From Elusimicrobiaceae bacterium (lineage in GTDB: Bacteria; Elusimicrobiota; Elusimicrobia; Elusimicrobiales; Elusimicrobiaceae): 33,917 nt of DNA. The notes under the pieces were generated by a model that saw nothing but the letters and a program-made list of their open reading frames with translations, was not told the DNA's origin and ran no database searches. Position numbers and translations under genes: made by a program. Where the stretch lies: the NCBI GenBank assembly GCA_016282685.1, contig JAEELM010000022.1:1-33917 (forward strand), in the 5' to 3' direction. Positions 1-8,622 of the stretch are shown piece after piece. Each line of letters starts with the position of its first letter. The stretch's first letter is position 1.

Positions 1-2
1 AG

Positions 3-92
3 GTGGGCGTGGGAGGAAATAAGCCAGTTGCGAAGAGTAACAGAGACGGGAAGACTCCTACGGTAACGTTAGACAATAACAGAAAAAATTAA
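3..92 (+). CDS. 3' end of an unidentified protein (partial)
   Basis: An open frame enters from the left edge and ends with TAA at 90-92, eight bases before a strong terminator. The visible 29 residues are Gly/Asn/Lys rich and end in LDNNRKN. Another frame is open only to 66. This frame is preferred because its stop sits where a last codon before the terminator is expected. The fragment is too short to assign a family, and no function is proposed. Confidence 0.4.
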   Translation: MGVGGNKPVAKSNRDGKTPTVTLDNNRKN

Positions 93-100
93 TACTTAAG

Positions 101-128
101 ATCCCCGGTGGAGACACCGGGGATTTTT
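101..128 (+). terminator. Rho-independent terminator
   Basis: A perfect 10-bp stem (ATCCCCGGTG, loop GAGA, CACCGGGGAT) is followed by a short T run. It closes the transcript of the partial gene at the left edge and separates it from the TPR gene. Confidence 0.9.
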
Positions 129-191
129 ATGGGTATTTAAATGAAAATTGGAATTTTCAAGTTGGGACACATTTGCTTCCTTTCAATTTTA

Positions 192-197
192 TATCAT
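192..197 (+). promoter_or_regulatory. Candidate -10 (TATCAT), leaderless start of the TPR gene
   Basis: TATCAT ends 6 nt before ATG 204, with no Shine-Dalgarno in the gap. A transcript begun about 7 nt after this hexamer would start at the ATG. No convincing -35 is seen. Confidence 0.35.
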
Positions 198-203
198 ATA
201 CAT

Positions 204-1889
204 ATGCAAAAATTTAGGAACTTTTGTATTGTTGCCTTTCTATCCGCATGGAGCGTAAATGTTTATGCGGGGTTCCCTTTTTCCTTTCGTAAACAAGAGG
301 TTAAAACCGATTATTCCCAAACTATGTGGGATCGTATTATGGAAGAACAATCACATACTGATATGAGGCGAGGCATGATGGAAATGGCCGGGGCGAATTA
401 TCAAGCTGCTTCCAATAGCTTTGCCCGTGCTGTTGTAAAGAACACCAAAGATCCCATGACCTATTTACTTTTGGGGGCTTCTTTGTATTGGGAGGGGAAA
501 GTGGACCAAGCTGTCAGCGAATACAAAGAGGCTCTTTCACTTAATCCCAATAATCCGATGGCCTATCAATTGTTGGGGATTGCAGCTGGTTGGAAAGGAA
601 ATGTGAAAGAGGCTCAAGATTATTTTCTTCAGGCCAATGCATTGGACCCTAATAAAGCAGACACGCATATGAATTTGGGTTCCACTTATGCGGTGGAACA
701 TAATTTGGATAAATCTTTGGAACATTTGCGGTTAGCTGTGGAATTGGCCCCGCGGGAAGCTTTGTTTCATTATCAATTGGGGTCTTTATATGAAGAAATG
801 GGAAGGGATGAACAAGCCGAAAGTTCATTTAAAAAGGCACTTAAATATTTCCCGCATTACGAGGATGCCCAATTGAGCCTAGGGGCTTTGTATGAAAAGT
901 TGGCCCGTCCCCAAGAGGCGCTTAAATACTATAAGCGCGCCGTAAAAACAAAGCCCGGGGATTTCGTGGCACGCTTACGTTATGGTTTTTTATTAATGCA
1001 ACAAAAAGAAAATAATAAGGCACGTGAAGTAATTGAACAAGCTTTTGCTATTACACGATTCAAAGCAGATGGCCTTGCTTTAAATGTGGTTTATCGGGCT
1101 AGCGGAAGGTCCGTAACGTCTTTTCAAAAACAAATCGATCAATTTAAGAAAAAATTGGAACGTATTTCTTCCTCTAAACCAATTCACATTGAAGTTACGA
1201 TGGCATTAGATCCTATTTCTGATAAGTCACAGAACAATAGTAACAATTCATCCTCTTTTGAGCGAGAATATGAACGTTTACGGTCGAAGACTTCTCAGCC
1301 TGGTTCATCAAAAGTACCCCAAACATTTAAACGAATTTTTTCTCTTCAACCTGTAGAAGAATCCGTCCGACAACAACAAATTGATGAATTAATCACTGGT
1401 TTGGAAAAAGGAGTCAGCGAAGCTGCCAGTAATGATTATCAAGTGAGTTTGTCCATGCAAGGGCGTACGCCTGACTATAACGCGCCTACTGCACTAACGC
1501 AAAACCGAACTACAGCCCCCAAAGCAGTGTATGATCCTCGTATTGTTGGAAACGACATGGGGCTATGGGTAATGGGACATTCTTGGATTGCATTTGTAGA
1601 GGAAGCAGAAGAAGCTTTACGGGAATATCCTTCCTGTCCGCAAGATGGTCTTTGTCAATTGCTACAAGGTTTGGCTGCTCTGGCTTCTGGAAATGGAATT
1701 GTTGCGGCACAAGTGTTTGAAAATTTTTCCACCCAATATCCTCAAGATGCTCTAGGATGGTTAGGGCGTGGTACAGCAGCTGTAATAGCGGCGGAAGATG
1801 ATAGAGCCCGTGAATATTATCAACAGGCTCTGAATGTGGATCCCGGTAATAAAGTTGCCCGTAAAAATTTAAAAATCCTGGAAGAATAA
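204..1889 (+). CDS. Secreted tetratricopeptide-repeat (TPR) protein
   Basis: A 561-residue protein that starts with a signal peptide (MQKFRNFCIVAFLSAWSVNVYA) and then carries TPR units, roughly residues 50-265 plus a C-terminal pair at about 465-560, separated by a low-complexity Ser/Asn/Gln-rich linker. Repeats such as DPMTYLLLGASLYWEGKVDQ and the following NPNNPMAYQLLGIAA show the usual A/G/Y/L spacing. TPR arrays are protein-binding scaffolds; here it probably acts in the periplasm, but the partner is unknown. An upstream ATG at 141 is open in frame, but it would put 21 odd residues before the signal peptide. ATG 204 is preferred because a TATCAT hexamer (192-197) lies 6 nt upstream, which fits a leaderless start. 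The stop abuts the ksgA start with no gap, so the two are probably co-translated. Confidence 0.8.
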   Translation: MQKFRNFCIVAFLSAWSVNVYAGFPFSFRKQEVKTDYSQTMWDRIMEEQSHTDMRRGMMEMAGANYQAASNSFARAVVKNTKDPMTYLLLGASLYWEGKVDQAVSEYKEALSLNPNNPMAYQLLGIAAGWKGNVKEAQDYFLQANALDPNKADTHMNLGSTYAVEHNLDKSLEHLRLAVELAPREALFHYQLGSLYEEMGRDEQAESSFKKALKYFPHYEDAQLSLGALYEKLARPQEALKYYKRAVKTKPGDFVARLRYGFLLMQQKENNKAREVIEQAFAITRFKADGLALNVVYRASGRSVTSFQKQIDQFKKKLERISSSKPIHIEVTMALDPISDKSQNNSNNSSSFEREYERLRSKTSQPGSSKVPQTFKRIFSLQPVEESVRQQQIDELITGLEKGVSEAASNDYQVSLSMQGRTPDYNAPTALTQNRTTAPKAVYDPRIVGNDMGLWVMGHSWIAFVEEAEEALREYPSCPQDGLCQLLQGLAALASGNGIVAAQVFENFSTQYPQDALGWLGRGTAAVIAAEDDRAREYYQQALNVDPGNKVARKNLKILEE

Positions 1890-2651
1890 ATGCAAAAATA
1901 CGGTCAGCATTTTCTAGTTAATCAGGGAATTATCCAACAAATCGTGGATGCAACCAGTTTGTTGCGTGCGGCACAATTAGTGGAGATAGGACCTGGAAAA
2001 GGAGCTTTGACGCAAGCTCTTTTGAAAAAAGGGAATAAGGGATTTACCGTTATAGAAATTGACCCCAAAATGGCTGCTTACTTAAAAATAAATTTACCTG
2101 CCGAAGCTCAAATTAAAATCATCTGCCAAAATTTTTTGGAATTTGATTTGACATCTTTGCCTCCAGTACCGACTCAGTTTGTGAGTAATTTGCCCTATAT
2201 TGATGCGGCCGCAATTTTGGATAAAGTTCTTTCGTGGTCTTATTTTAAAACAGCTGTTTTTATGTTCCAAAAAGAACAGGCACAAAAAATTACAGCCCGC
2301 CCTGGGGATGATTTGTATGGGCCATTATCCGTTTTAAGTCAACTACGTGCCCGAATAAATTTACTATGTGATGTGAGAAAAGGAAGTTTTAATCCTCCGC
2401 CGAAGGTAGATTCTCGCGTGTTGGTGTTTGAGCGAGTGGAACCTCCGAATGTACCGTGGCATAAATTGGCTCAACTGATAGAAAGTGCTTTTTTGCATCG
2501 TCGAAAAACACTATTTAATTCGCTTTGTTTATCTGGATATGATAAAGAAAAACTTGTTTTAGCTTGGCAGCGACTTCATTTAACACAAAAAATACGACCG
2601 GAGCAAGTTGCTCCGGTCGAGTATGTGTCGTTGTTAACTCAAATTAATTGA
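1890..2651 (+). CDS. rsmA: 16S rRNA (adenine1518/1519-N6)-dimethyltransferase KsgA/RsmA
   Basis: A 253-residue Rossmann-fold methyltransferase that dimethylates two adjacent adenines in helix 45 of 16S rRNA, using S-adenosylmethionine, late in 30S assembly. Visible signatures are the N-terminal GQHFL block, SAM motif I VEIGPGKGALT (about residues 32-42), acidic motif II ending VIEID, the catalytic SNLPY box (about 99-103), and a C-terminal helical domain with FLHRRKTLFNSL. Length is slightly below the usual 260-290. ATG directly follows the TAA of the TPR gene, so translation is likely coupled. Its 3' end overlaps the convergent formimidoyltransferase gene by 13 bp. Confidence 0.95.
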   Translation: MQKYGQHFLVNQGIIQQIVDATSLLRAAQLVEIGPGKGALTQALLKKGNKGFTVIEIDPKMAAYLKINLPAEAQIKIICQNFLEFDLTSLPPVPTQFVSNLPYIDAAAILDKVLSWSYFKTAVFMFQKEQAQKITARPGDDLYGPLSVLSQLRARINLLCDVRKGSFNPPPKVDSRVLVFERVEPPNVPWHKLAQLIESAFLHRRKTLFNSLCLSGYDKEKLVLAWQRLHLTQKIRPEQVAPVEYVSLLTQIN

Positions 2652-3610
2652 TTACGCTTGAGTGCGTATTCCAATACTTTTTCTTGTGCATCAAAACGAC
2701 GAATGCGATTGAGTAGCAGACGATCTGCAGCTGAAGCAATCAATGCATCTGTGTTGCTTTCATACGGCGAATAATGTTTCCCGGCTTGTACCATGACTTC
2801 TTGCGGTACCAACCCAATAATTTCTCCGGCCGTTACAGATAAATCAAATTTGGCAGCTTCCTTTTTACACGTCTCAAATAGCGTTACCAAATTAGTTTTG
2901 TGATAATCTACCACATTACAAGAAATTTGAGTACATCCATACCCTGACATGTACCACGCCATGGTTTTTATACCGGGGAGTCCTCCATCTTTTTCACGCA
3001 AACGGGCAGCAATCTGTTTGGCTATTTCCATATCTCTGCTATTTAAAGACATATTAAAAGCGATTAAAACATCACGTGCTCCTATGATGGTCGCCCCTAC
3101 CTTCTCGATAAAAGGAGTCATCGATTTCGGCCCGAAATCCGGAGGTAATGTTTTTAATTTTTCTTCCAAATTCTCATACTCTCCACGACGTAAAAAAGCA
3201 ATGTTTTTACGGTTGGGATCGGATGAATTTGCCTCATATAAATAGATAGGTAGATGCAATTCCTCGGCAATATTCCACGCCAATTCTTTTGCATAAACAG
3301 CAGTTTCAAAAAGAGAGATTTCTCTTAAAGGAACAAGCGGGCAAACGTCAGTGGCTCCTATACGCGGATGCATTCCCCGGTGAAGATGCATGTCAATGTA
3401 TCTAGTGGCGGAGGAAATTAATTCCACGCAGGCTTTTACTACTTCGGTGGGTTCCCCAGCGATAGTAAAAACAGTACGGTTTGCATCAGCGTTAGAGTCT
3501 ATGTGAAGAACTTTGGCCGAATTATTGCATACCGCGTCATCTGCAATTTGGCGGATGATTTCTAAGTCTTTTCCTTCCGATACGTTCGGGACAGCTTCTA
3601 TTAGTTGCAT
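2639..3610 (-). CDS. ftcD: Glutamate formimidoyltransferase (stand-alone FT domain)
   Basis: A 323-residue protein matching only the formiminotransferase half of bifunctional FTCD. The enzyme moves the formimino group from N-formimino-glutamate (from histidine breakdown) to tetrahydrofolate. The N-terminus EAVPNVSEGKD, the DANRTVFT segment and GMHPRIGATDVCPL are characteristic; His81 in that last block sits where the catalytic His82 lies in mammalian FT. No cyclodeaminase domain is fused, and no hut genes are adjacent, so folate one-carbon supply or histidine use must be completed elsewhere. A TATAAT lies 6 nt before the start with no Shine-Dalgarno, suggesting a leaderless mRNA. Confidence 0.9.
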   Translation of the reverse strand: MQLIEAVPNVSEGKDLEIIRQIADDAVCNNSAKVLHIDSNADANRTVFTIAGEPTEVVKACVELISSATRYIDMHLHRGMHPRIGATDVCPLVPLREISLFETAVYAKELAWNIAEELHLPIYLYEANSSDPNRKNIAFLRRGEYENLEEKLKTLPPDFGPKSMTPFIEKVGATIIGARDVLIAFNMSLNSRDMEIAKQIAARLREKDGGLPGIKTMAWYMSGYGCTQISCNVVDYHKTNLVTLFETCKKEAAKFDLSVTAGEIIGLVPQEVMVQAGKHYSPYESNTDALIASAADRLLLNRIRRFDAQEKVLEYALKRNQLI

Positions 3611-3616
3611 ATCTTT

Positions 3617-3622
3617 ATTATA
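3617..3622 (-). promoter_or_regulatory. Candidate -10 (TATAAT) of ftcD, leaderless
   Basis: On the minus strand, a consensus TATAAT is followed by 6 nt and then the ftcD ATG at 3610. Transcription would begin at or next to the A of the ATG. A T tract precedes it, and no clear -35 is present. Confidence 0.5.
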
Positions 3623-3669
3623 AAAAAAATACTTGCATTTTTGTTACTTATTTATCATAATACTAGTAG

Positions 3670-3700
3670 GTACTTATTAAGTTTAAGTACTTGATATAAT
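3670..3700 (+). promoter_or_regulatory. Cold-shock gene promoter with palindromic operator-like repeat
   Basis: A perfect inverted repeat, GTACTTA (3670-3676), 7 nt, TAAGTAC (3684-3690), ends four bases before a consensus TATAAT (3695-3700). The repeat covers where the -35 should be, and no good TTGACA is visible, so the repeat may be a regulator site that substitutes for or blocks the -35. A purine-rich AAAAGGAAG follows as Shine-Dalgarno about 10 nt before ATG 3723. Confidence 0.5.
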
Positions 3701-3722
3701 TATAAAAGGAAGTATTAGTAAC

Positions 3723-3926
3723 ATGCCTAAAGGAAAAGTAAAATGGTTTAACGACCAAAAAGGTTATGGTTTTGTAACCCCCGAAGATGGATCTAAAGAC
3801 CTCTTTGTACACTATCAAGAAATTCAGGGCGACGGATTTAAAACGTTGGCTGAAGGTCAAGAAGTGGAATTCGAAGTAGTAGAATCCGAAAAAGGCCCGA
3901 AAGCCGTAAAAGTCGTCAAATTATAA
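3723..3926 (+). CDS. Cold-shock protein, CspA family
   Basis: A 67-residue single cold-shock domain, the standard length for the family. It binds single-stranded RNA or DNA and melts secondary structure in mRNA. Both RNA-binding motifs are intact: KGYGFVTP (RNP1, residues about 13-20) and LFVHY (RNP2, about 27-31), and the N-terminal KGKVKWFN is typical. It is monocistronic, with its own promoter upstream and a perfect terminator downstream. The inverted repeat over its promoter suggests specific control in addition to any cold response. Confidence 0.95.
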   Translation: MPKGKVKWFNDQKGYGFVTPEDGSKDLFVHYQEIQGDGFKTLAEGQEVEFEVVESEKGPKAVKVVKL

Positions 3927-3943
3927 TTTTGAAAGACTTTAAG

Positions 3944-3974
3944 GGAACCCTCATTTAAGAGGGTTCCTTTTTTT
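3944..3974 (+). terminator. Rho-independent terminator of the cold-shock gene
   Basis: Perfect 9-bp stem GGAACCCTC / GAGGGTTCC with a 6-nt loop and a run of seven T. The MATE gene begins only about 14 bp later. Confidence 0.95.
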
Positions 3975-3988
3975 ATGTAGTGGAAAAT

Positions 3989-5347
3989 ATGAAATGTAAG
4001 CAAGCTTCTTTAAGAGAATTATGGGTATTATCTTATCCGCTGATTGTCACGATGTCCGCACAAGTAGTAATGCAATTTGTGGATAGAATGTTTTTGTCTT
4101 GGTATTCCCCTGAAACATTAGGGGCGTGTGTTCCTGGCGGAATGTTGGCAATGACATTCGCTTCTCTTTTTATGGGATTGGCTAGCTATACCAGTGTTTT
4201 TATTTCTCAATTTCATGCCCAAAAGAAAAAAGCGGCAGTAACGATTTCTTTATGGCAAGGAATTTTGTTGGCGATATTATCCGCTATCATATTGGCCTGT
4301 TTAACTCCCGTTGGTAAAGGTATTATTCATATTTTTAATCATTCTTTTGAAGTTCAAACTTTAGAATTGGAATATTTTGGAATACTTAATTTATTTGGTG
4401 GATTTGCCATTATTAATAACGCCTTGGCTAGTTTTTTTAGTGGTAGGGGACGGACAAAAATTCCAATGTATGTAGCTTTGGCTGGAAATTTAGTAAATGT
4501 CTTACTAGACTATATGCTCATTTTTGGAAAGTTTGGATTTCCGAGAATGGGTATTAAAGGGGCCGCCTATGCTACAATTTTAGGAAGCGCTTTTATCACG
4601 CTCTTATTCTCCTGGATGATTTTTTCTAAATCTATTCGCTATCGTTTCAAGATATCAAGTTTAGCAGGGTTTTATCAGCCTATTTTCTCACGAATGGTAC
4701 GATTTGGCTTGCCAAATGGTTTTGGTTTTTTGATGGATGTAATTTCTTTTACTTTATTTACTTTTATGGTGGGCAATATTGATACAGTTTCGCTCCAGGC
4801 AAGTAATATTGTTATGTCTATGCAACCGGTGGTGTTCACGGTAATTTTAGGATTGGGTGTAGGGATTCAAATTTTAGTTAGTAAATATCAGGGGCTTAAA
4901 AGAGCCGATTTGAGTGTAAAAGTGGTAAAAAATGCTTGCATTATTGGATATAGTTATGCGGGGAGTATTGCACTATTATTTTTCTTTGGGACATCACTCT
5001 TTTTGCATTTATTTATTCCAGATGGAACGGTTGGAGCAGCTGACATTGCATCAAAAACAGTTCCTCTAATAAAAATGGTCAGCTTGTTTGTATTATGTGA
5101 TGCTACTTATTTAATTTTTGGGGAAGCTATTCGCGGAGCGGGAGATACAAAGTTTTATATGTATGTCATGATATTTTGTGCATGGTGTTTGCTGATACCC
5201 GGTACGTTTATATTGGTATACTGGATAAAGACTTCTATTTTGTGGGTGTGGGGATGGCTAACATTTTACGCCGGATTAACGGCAGTGTTCATGTTATGGC
5301 GTTTCTTGCGCGGAAAGTGGAAACATTTGCAAATTACGACAGATTAA
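3989..5347 (+). CDS. MATE-family multidrug/metabolite exporter
   Basis: A 452-residue integral membrane protein with about 12 hydrophobic segments, the normal size of a MATE transporter, which exports drugs or metabolites in exchange for Na+ or H+. The start region (LRELWVLSYPLIVTMSAQVVMQFVDRMFLSW, broken here for length only by its helices) and the mid segment GIKGAAYATILG are typical of the two-lobed MATE fold, as is GAGDTKFYMYVM in the second half. A GTG at 3980 is in frame, but ATG 3989 is preferred. Ribosome-binding signal is weak (GGA). Because it starts right after the cold-shock terminator and has no clear promoter of its own, expression may depend on read-through. Substrate cannot be told from sequence. 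Confidence 0.88.
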   Translation: MKCKQASLRELWVLSYPLIVTMSAQVVMQFVDRMFLSWYSPETLGACVPGGMLAMTFASLFMGLASYTSVFISQFHAQKKKAAVTISLWQGILLAILSAIILACLTPVGKGIIHIFNHSFEVQTLELEYFGILNLFGGFAIINNALASFFSGRGRTKIPMYVALAGNLVNVLLDYMLIFGKFGFPRMGIKGAAYATILGSAFITLLFSWMIFSKSIRYRFKISSLAGFYQPIFSRMVRFGLPNGFGFLMDVISFTLFTFMVGNIDTVSLQASNIVMSMQPVVFTVILGLGVGIQILVSKYQGLKRADLSVKVVKNACIIGYSYAGSIALLFFFGTSLFLHLFIPDGTVGAADIASKTVPLIKMVSLFVLCDATYLIFGEAIRGAGDTKFYMYVMIFCAWCLLIPGTFILVYWIKTSILWVWGWLTFYAGLTAVFMLWRFLRGKWKHLQITTD

Positions 5348-5437
5348 TTGCAAAGGAAAGAGAAATACCTGGATAAACACCTAAAAAGATTTTGAGTAGT
5401 TAGTAAAGTTTTGATGAGAGAAAATGAAAGATTTTTG

Positions 5438-6901
5438 CTACTTGCTTTCCAACAATTCTTTGATAATATCTTCATGAATGCGAAACAATGATTCGTCTTT
5501 TTTCCCTAAGTTATTGGCCATGAATGCAAAAGCTATTAAACGTCCGTTCTTATCATATACGTAACCTGCCAGTGCTTTGACATTATCGATAGTTCCGCCC
5601 TTGACGCGTACCTGTTGAACTTTTTGTTGCGGTTTTAAAAATCGTCGTAATAATAGCAAATCACCGCGATCATCAGGGGTAGCCATGGAATTGTAATAAT
5701 CTTCGAAGTAAGGGCTTTTGGCCATAAAGGAGAGCGTATTGACCAAAGTCTGGGGAGTGAGTAAATTGTCCCGGGAAAGGCCGCTTCCATCAAAAAGAAT
5801 GGTATTTTCGGAAGAGGCAATTTTATTGCTTTTTAGAAAATGACTTAAAGCTGCTAATCCATTTTCAACACTTCCTTTTTTCCCTTCTTTGACAGCCAAG
5901 TAACGTAACAACATTTCTGCATATAAGTTAAAACTGCGTTTATTTACAATAATGATAATATCCTTTAATTCAGGTGAAGTATAAGTATGTAACAACTTCA
6001 TAGATTTATAATTAGGTTGTTCGGCGATTGTATATGGTTTTTGTGTAATAGAAATACCATTCTTTTTTAATTTTTTAGTTAGCTCTTGTGCAGCGAATAA
6101 AGCCGGGTCTGGTAGCGCGCCCTTGATGGTAAATCCTTTTTTGCTGGTGGGAATTGTTCCAAAAATTTGGAGGTCATATAACTTCGGAGCCCCATACACA
6201 TATGCATTATCCTGCTTCGTTTTGCTGTCAGTTGTGACAAAACTTTTTAAAGTCAAATTATCAATGGATGGAGAAATAGAAGAGACTTGTACCAATTTAT
6301 TTCCTTGTGTTTGGGGTTGAAATTGAATAGTAAAAAGATTATCGTTAAAACAAAGGGGACTTGCGGGTGCGGCAAAATAATTGCCGATATTTCCCCAGTT
6401 AACTTTTGAAGGGATGGAAGGTCCTTCAAAAAGAGATTCATCCGCAATAATGGATCCATTTATTTTCTTAATCCCCATTTTTTGGATAGATTCAACCCAT
6501 TTTTGTAAAACAGTTTCATAGGTTTCTGCCCCGGGAACACGAGTAGAACCTAAAGTGGGATCTGCACCGCCCCGGATATAAATGTTCCCATTTAGTTCTC
6601 CTTTTTTATTGGGGAGTGCGGAAGAATAGAGTTTTGTTTCAAACCGATGATGTGGACCTAACAGTTCCAAAGCCGCCGCAGTAGTAAGCAGCTTAAGAGT
6701 AGATGCTGGTGTCAGACGCATGTCGGCATTTATGGAGAATAACGGCTGTTGGGGGGAATCTGTATAAGTGGCCAAACCTCCCCATACAGCTCCTTGTAAA
6801 ACGGGATGTTCCAACTGTTTTTGTACAGTATTTTGTAAGTCCAGTGCCGCTACGAAAGGAGAACTGGCGCAAATGAGAATGAAAGAAAGAAGATGCTTCA
6901 T
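5438..6901 (-). CDS. dacB: D-alanyl-D-alanine carboxypeptidase/endopeptidase, PBP4 (S13) family
   Basis: A 487-residue secreted serine hydrolase of family S13. Such enzymes trim D-Ala from, and cut cross-links in, peptidoglycan in the periplasm. A signal peptide (about residues 1-19) precedes PASTLK, the SxxK nucleophile motif (Ser67, Lys70). FDGSGLSRDN carries the second motif. The third box reads VKGGT (Lys434) where most S13 enzymes have KTG, a substitution worth noting, although the following NVKALAGYV is normal. It follows the 549-residue membrane protein by 3 bp, so both are probably one transcript. No terminator is evident in the 90 bp between this gene and the convergent MATE gene. 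Confidence 0.9.
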   Translation of the reverse strand: MKHLLSFILICASSPFVAALDLQNTVQKQLEHPVLQGAVWGGLATYTDSPQQPLFSINADMRLTPASTLKLLTTAAALELLGPHHRFETKLYSSALPNKKGELNGNIYIRGGADPTLGSTRVPGAETYETVLQKWVESIQKMGIKKINGSIIADESLFEGPSIPSKVNWGNIGNYFAAPASPLCFNDNLFTIQFQPQTQGNKLVQVSSISPSIDNLTLKSFVTTDSKTKQDNAYVYGAPKLYDLQIFGTIPTSKKGFTIKGALPDPALFAAQELTKKLKKNGISITQKPYTIAEQPNYKSMKLLHTYTSPELKDIIIIVNKRSFNLYAEMLLRYLAVKEGKKGSVENGLAALSHFLKSNKIASSENTILFDGSGLSRDNLLTPQTLVNTLSFMAKSPYFEDYYNSMATPDDRGDLLLLRRFLKPQQKVQQVRVKGGTIDNVKALAGYVYDKNGRLIAFAFMANNLGKKDESLFRIHEDIIKELLESK

Positions 6902-6904
6902 AAA

Positions 6905-8554
6905 TTAATTAAACCATGGATACCATTTGTCTCTGTCTCGTAAACTGATAAGAGCCGTAATAGCAAGCGCATGTCTGGCTGGGAGTTCGTCGGTAAAAGA
7001 GACATTACACACAAATCTATTAAACAATGCGTGTGTATTAGTTAATGTTCCTTGTAAATGCTTCGGGCCTAAAATATTATAGTCCGTACGCAAAAAACCC
7101 CACAGGTGTCCGAATAATCGTCGCAAAATAGATTTCACCAAACTGCTTTCCACAAATGTCGAAGTAACAACTCCTTGTTCATTCAATAATTGCCATTGGC
7201 GCAATATGGAAAAACGTTTTCGAAGGATACATAAAGAGTCTTTTGTTAAGAGAAAATTAATTTCATATTTTTCGTAGAGAAGAGGAAAGCCTTTTTGTGT
7301 AATTGTGACGGCTTTTTTCCCCTTTCGGTCAAATAAAGTTACTTCCCGTAAAATAAGAAGGCCCCAAATAATGCCGGTTAAAATGAGTAAACAGCCCAGT
7401 GGAAGAATAAGGGTGCAAGTTGCATAAATGGTGCTGTAGGTTAATGAAGAAATTGAGAGTAATTGTGCATGCTCTGCGAGACTGGTGAATGTTAAAATCG
7501 AAAGAGTTAATAACAAAGCGCTTATCCCGAAACAAATACAAATACTATTCCAACGAGAGCCAGAAGAAATTAATACATTTCCCCGGTTATCTTTTGTCCT
7601 CCAAATAAGAGCCGGTGTACCATAAAGGCGTTTTGCGCGAATGGGGTACAAAGAAGTGGAGGAAGGGCTTTCCATTTCTTTCCGGGGAGATATGAACGGT
7701 CGGAGGAGTAAAGCTCCGAACCATACACTGAAATAAATAGCAATTAGTGCTATGAGCAAGTCAAGGAATCTTCCCGTTGAACGCAATCCGGGCGGCATAT
7801 TGGGAGAAATAAGGGTTTTACTTCTCAAATTTAAAAGAGTATTTTTAAATCGAGTAACTCTAGAGGTTTTTTCGACGAGAGGAATAGAAGATGATCCTGC
7901 TTCTATTGCTATTGGATCGGAAAAATCCTCTTGTTCTATAGGAGGTTCTATGGCTTCTACAGATTCCACCTCCACTTCTGGTAGAGAAGATATTTCATAA
8001 GAAAGGGGAGAATTTTCATCTACTTCTATGGAAATTTCTTCAGAAGAAGCAGAAGGTTCTAATGCTTTACGTGCCGGAGAAAAGAAGGAAAATAATAAAT
8101 CGGCTTCTGCATAGGTAATATTCTTAGCCAAAATAGAATACGCATGCCCATTGATTAGAAAATAACCAGCGCTAAAATCATTTTTTTGAGTAAAAAAACT
8201 AATATAATACAACGGTTCGCCTGTTGCAAATTCAATACGTTTGATTTCTTCTCCGGTATATGTATTGGTGATAACAGTCATTTTTTTGGATTTTACATCA
8301 GCCAAATCATGGTTGATTCTGCTGTCCAGACAAGTTTCCGTCTCGCATGAAATTGATTTAATATCCATGGCCGACGTGTTTTTGCGCAGCGCCAGCACGG
8401 TATGTGAATCTGAAGTAGTAGCTTTTTTCCAACCGGGGGGAAGGTCTAACGTAAATACTCCGTCGGTAGAAGTAAACGAGGCAGCCCAGGCGCTGTAAGA
8501 CAACAGAAGGCAAGCTACCTCTATAAATAAACGAGAAAATTTAATCATTTTCAT
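6905..8554 (-). CDS. Unknown secreted/membrane protein with three TM helices
   Basis: I do not recognise this 549-residue protein as a named family. It has a signal peptide (to about Ala24), then a periplasmic domain opening FTSTDGVFTLDLPPGWKKA, reminiscent of PsbP/DUF-type domains, then an acidic Glu/Ser/Pro-rich linker (about 165-225). Hydrophobic segments lie at about 263-286, 335-360 and 376-403. The C-terminal part (about 404-549) is soluble, and its WQLLNEQG...ILRRLFG...LRTDYNIL pattern faintly recalls LURP-one/scramblase-type domains; that is inference only. It is the first gene of a two-gene operon with the PBP4-type enzyme, so an envelope role is likely. A TATAAT lies 8 nt before the start, without Shine-Dalgarno. 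Confidence 0.75.
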   Translation of the reverse strand: MKMIKFSRLFIEVACLLLSYSAWAASFTSTDGVFTLDLPPGWKKATTSDSHTVLALRKNTSAMDIKSISCETETCLDSRINHDLADVKSKKMTVITNTYTGEEIKRIEFATGEPLYYISFFTQKNDFSAGYFLINGHAYSILAKNITYAEADLLFSFFSPARKALEPSASSEEISIEVDENSPLSYEISSLPEVEVESVEAIEPPIEQEDFSDPIAIEAGSSSIPLVEKTSRVTRFKNTLLNLRSKTLISPNMPPGLRSTGRFLDLLIALIAIYFSVWFGALLLRPFISPRKEMESPSSTSLYPIRAKRLYGTPALIWRTKDNRGNVLISSGSRWNSICICFGISALLLTLSILTFTSLAEHAQLLSISSLTYSTIYATCTLILPLGCLLILTGIIWGLLILREVTLFDRKGKKAVTITQKGFPLLYEKYEINFLLTKDSLCILRKRFSILRQWQLLNEQGVVTSTFVESSLVKSILRRLFGHLWGFLRTDYNILGPKHLQGTLTNTHALFNRFVCNVSFTDELPARHALAITALISLRDRDKWYPWFN

Positions 8555-8562
8555 ACTTATCT

Positions 8563-8568
8563 ATTATA
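8563..8568 (-). promoter_or_regulatory. Candidate -10 (TATAAT), leaderless start of the 549-residue protein
   Basis: Minus-strand TATAAT is followed by 8 nt and ATG 8554, with no Shine-Dalgarno between. It is divergent from the M24 peptidase promoter. Confidence 0.5.
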
Positions 8569-8622
8569 GTATATTTTGCTTGGAACGACCTTGAAAAAAT
8601 CATAAAAAATAGTGAATTTTGA

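Noticed and set aside
5176-5376. A small gene overlapping the end of the MATE gene
   Set aside because: It is out of frame with a real gene, has no ribosome site and no recognisable content.
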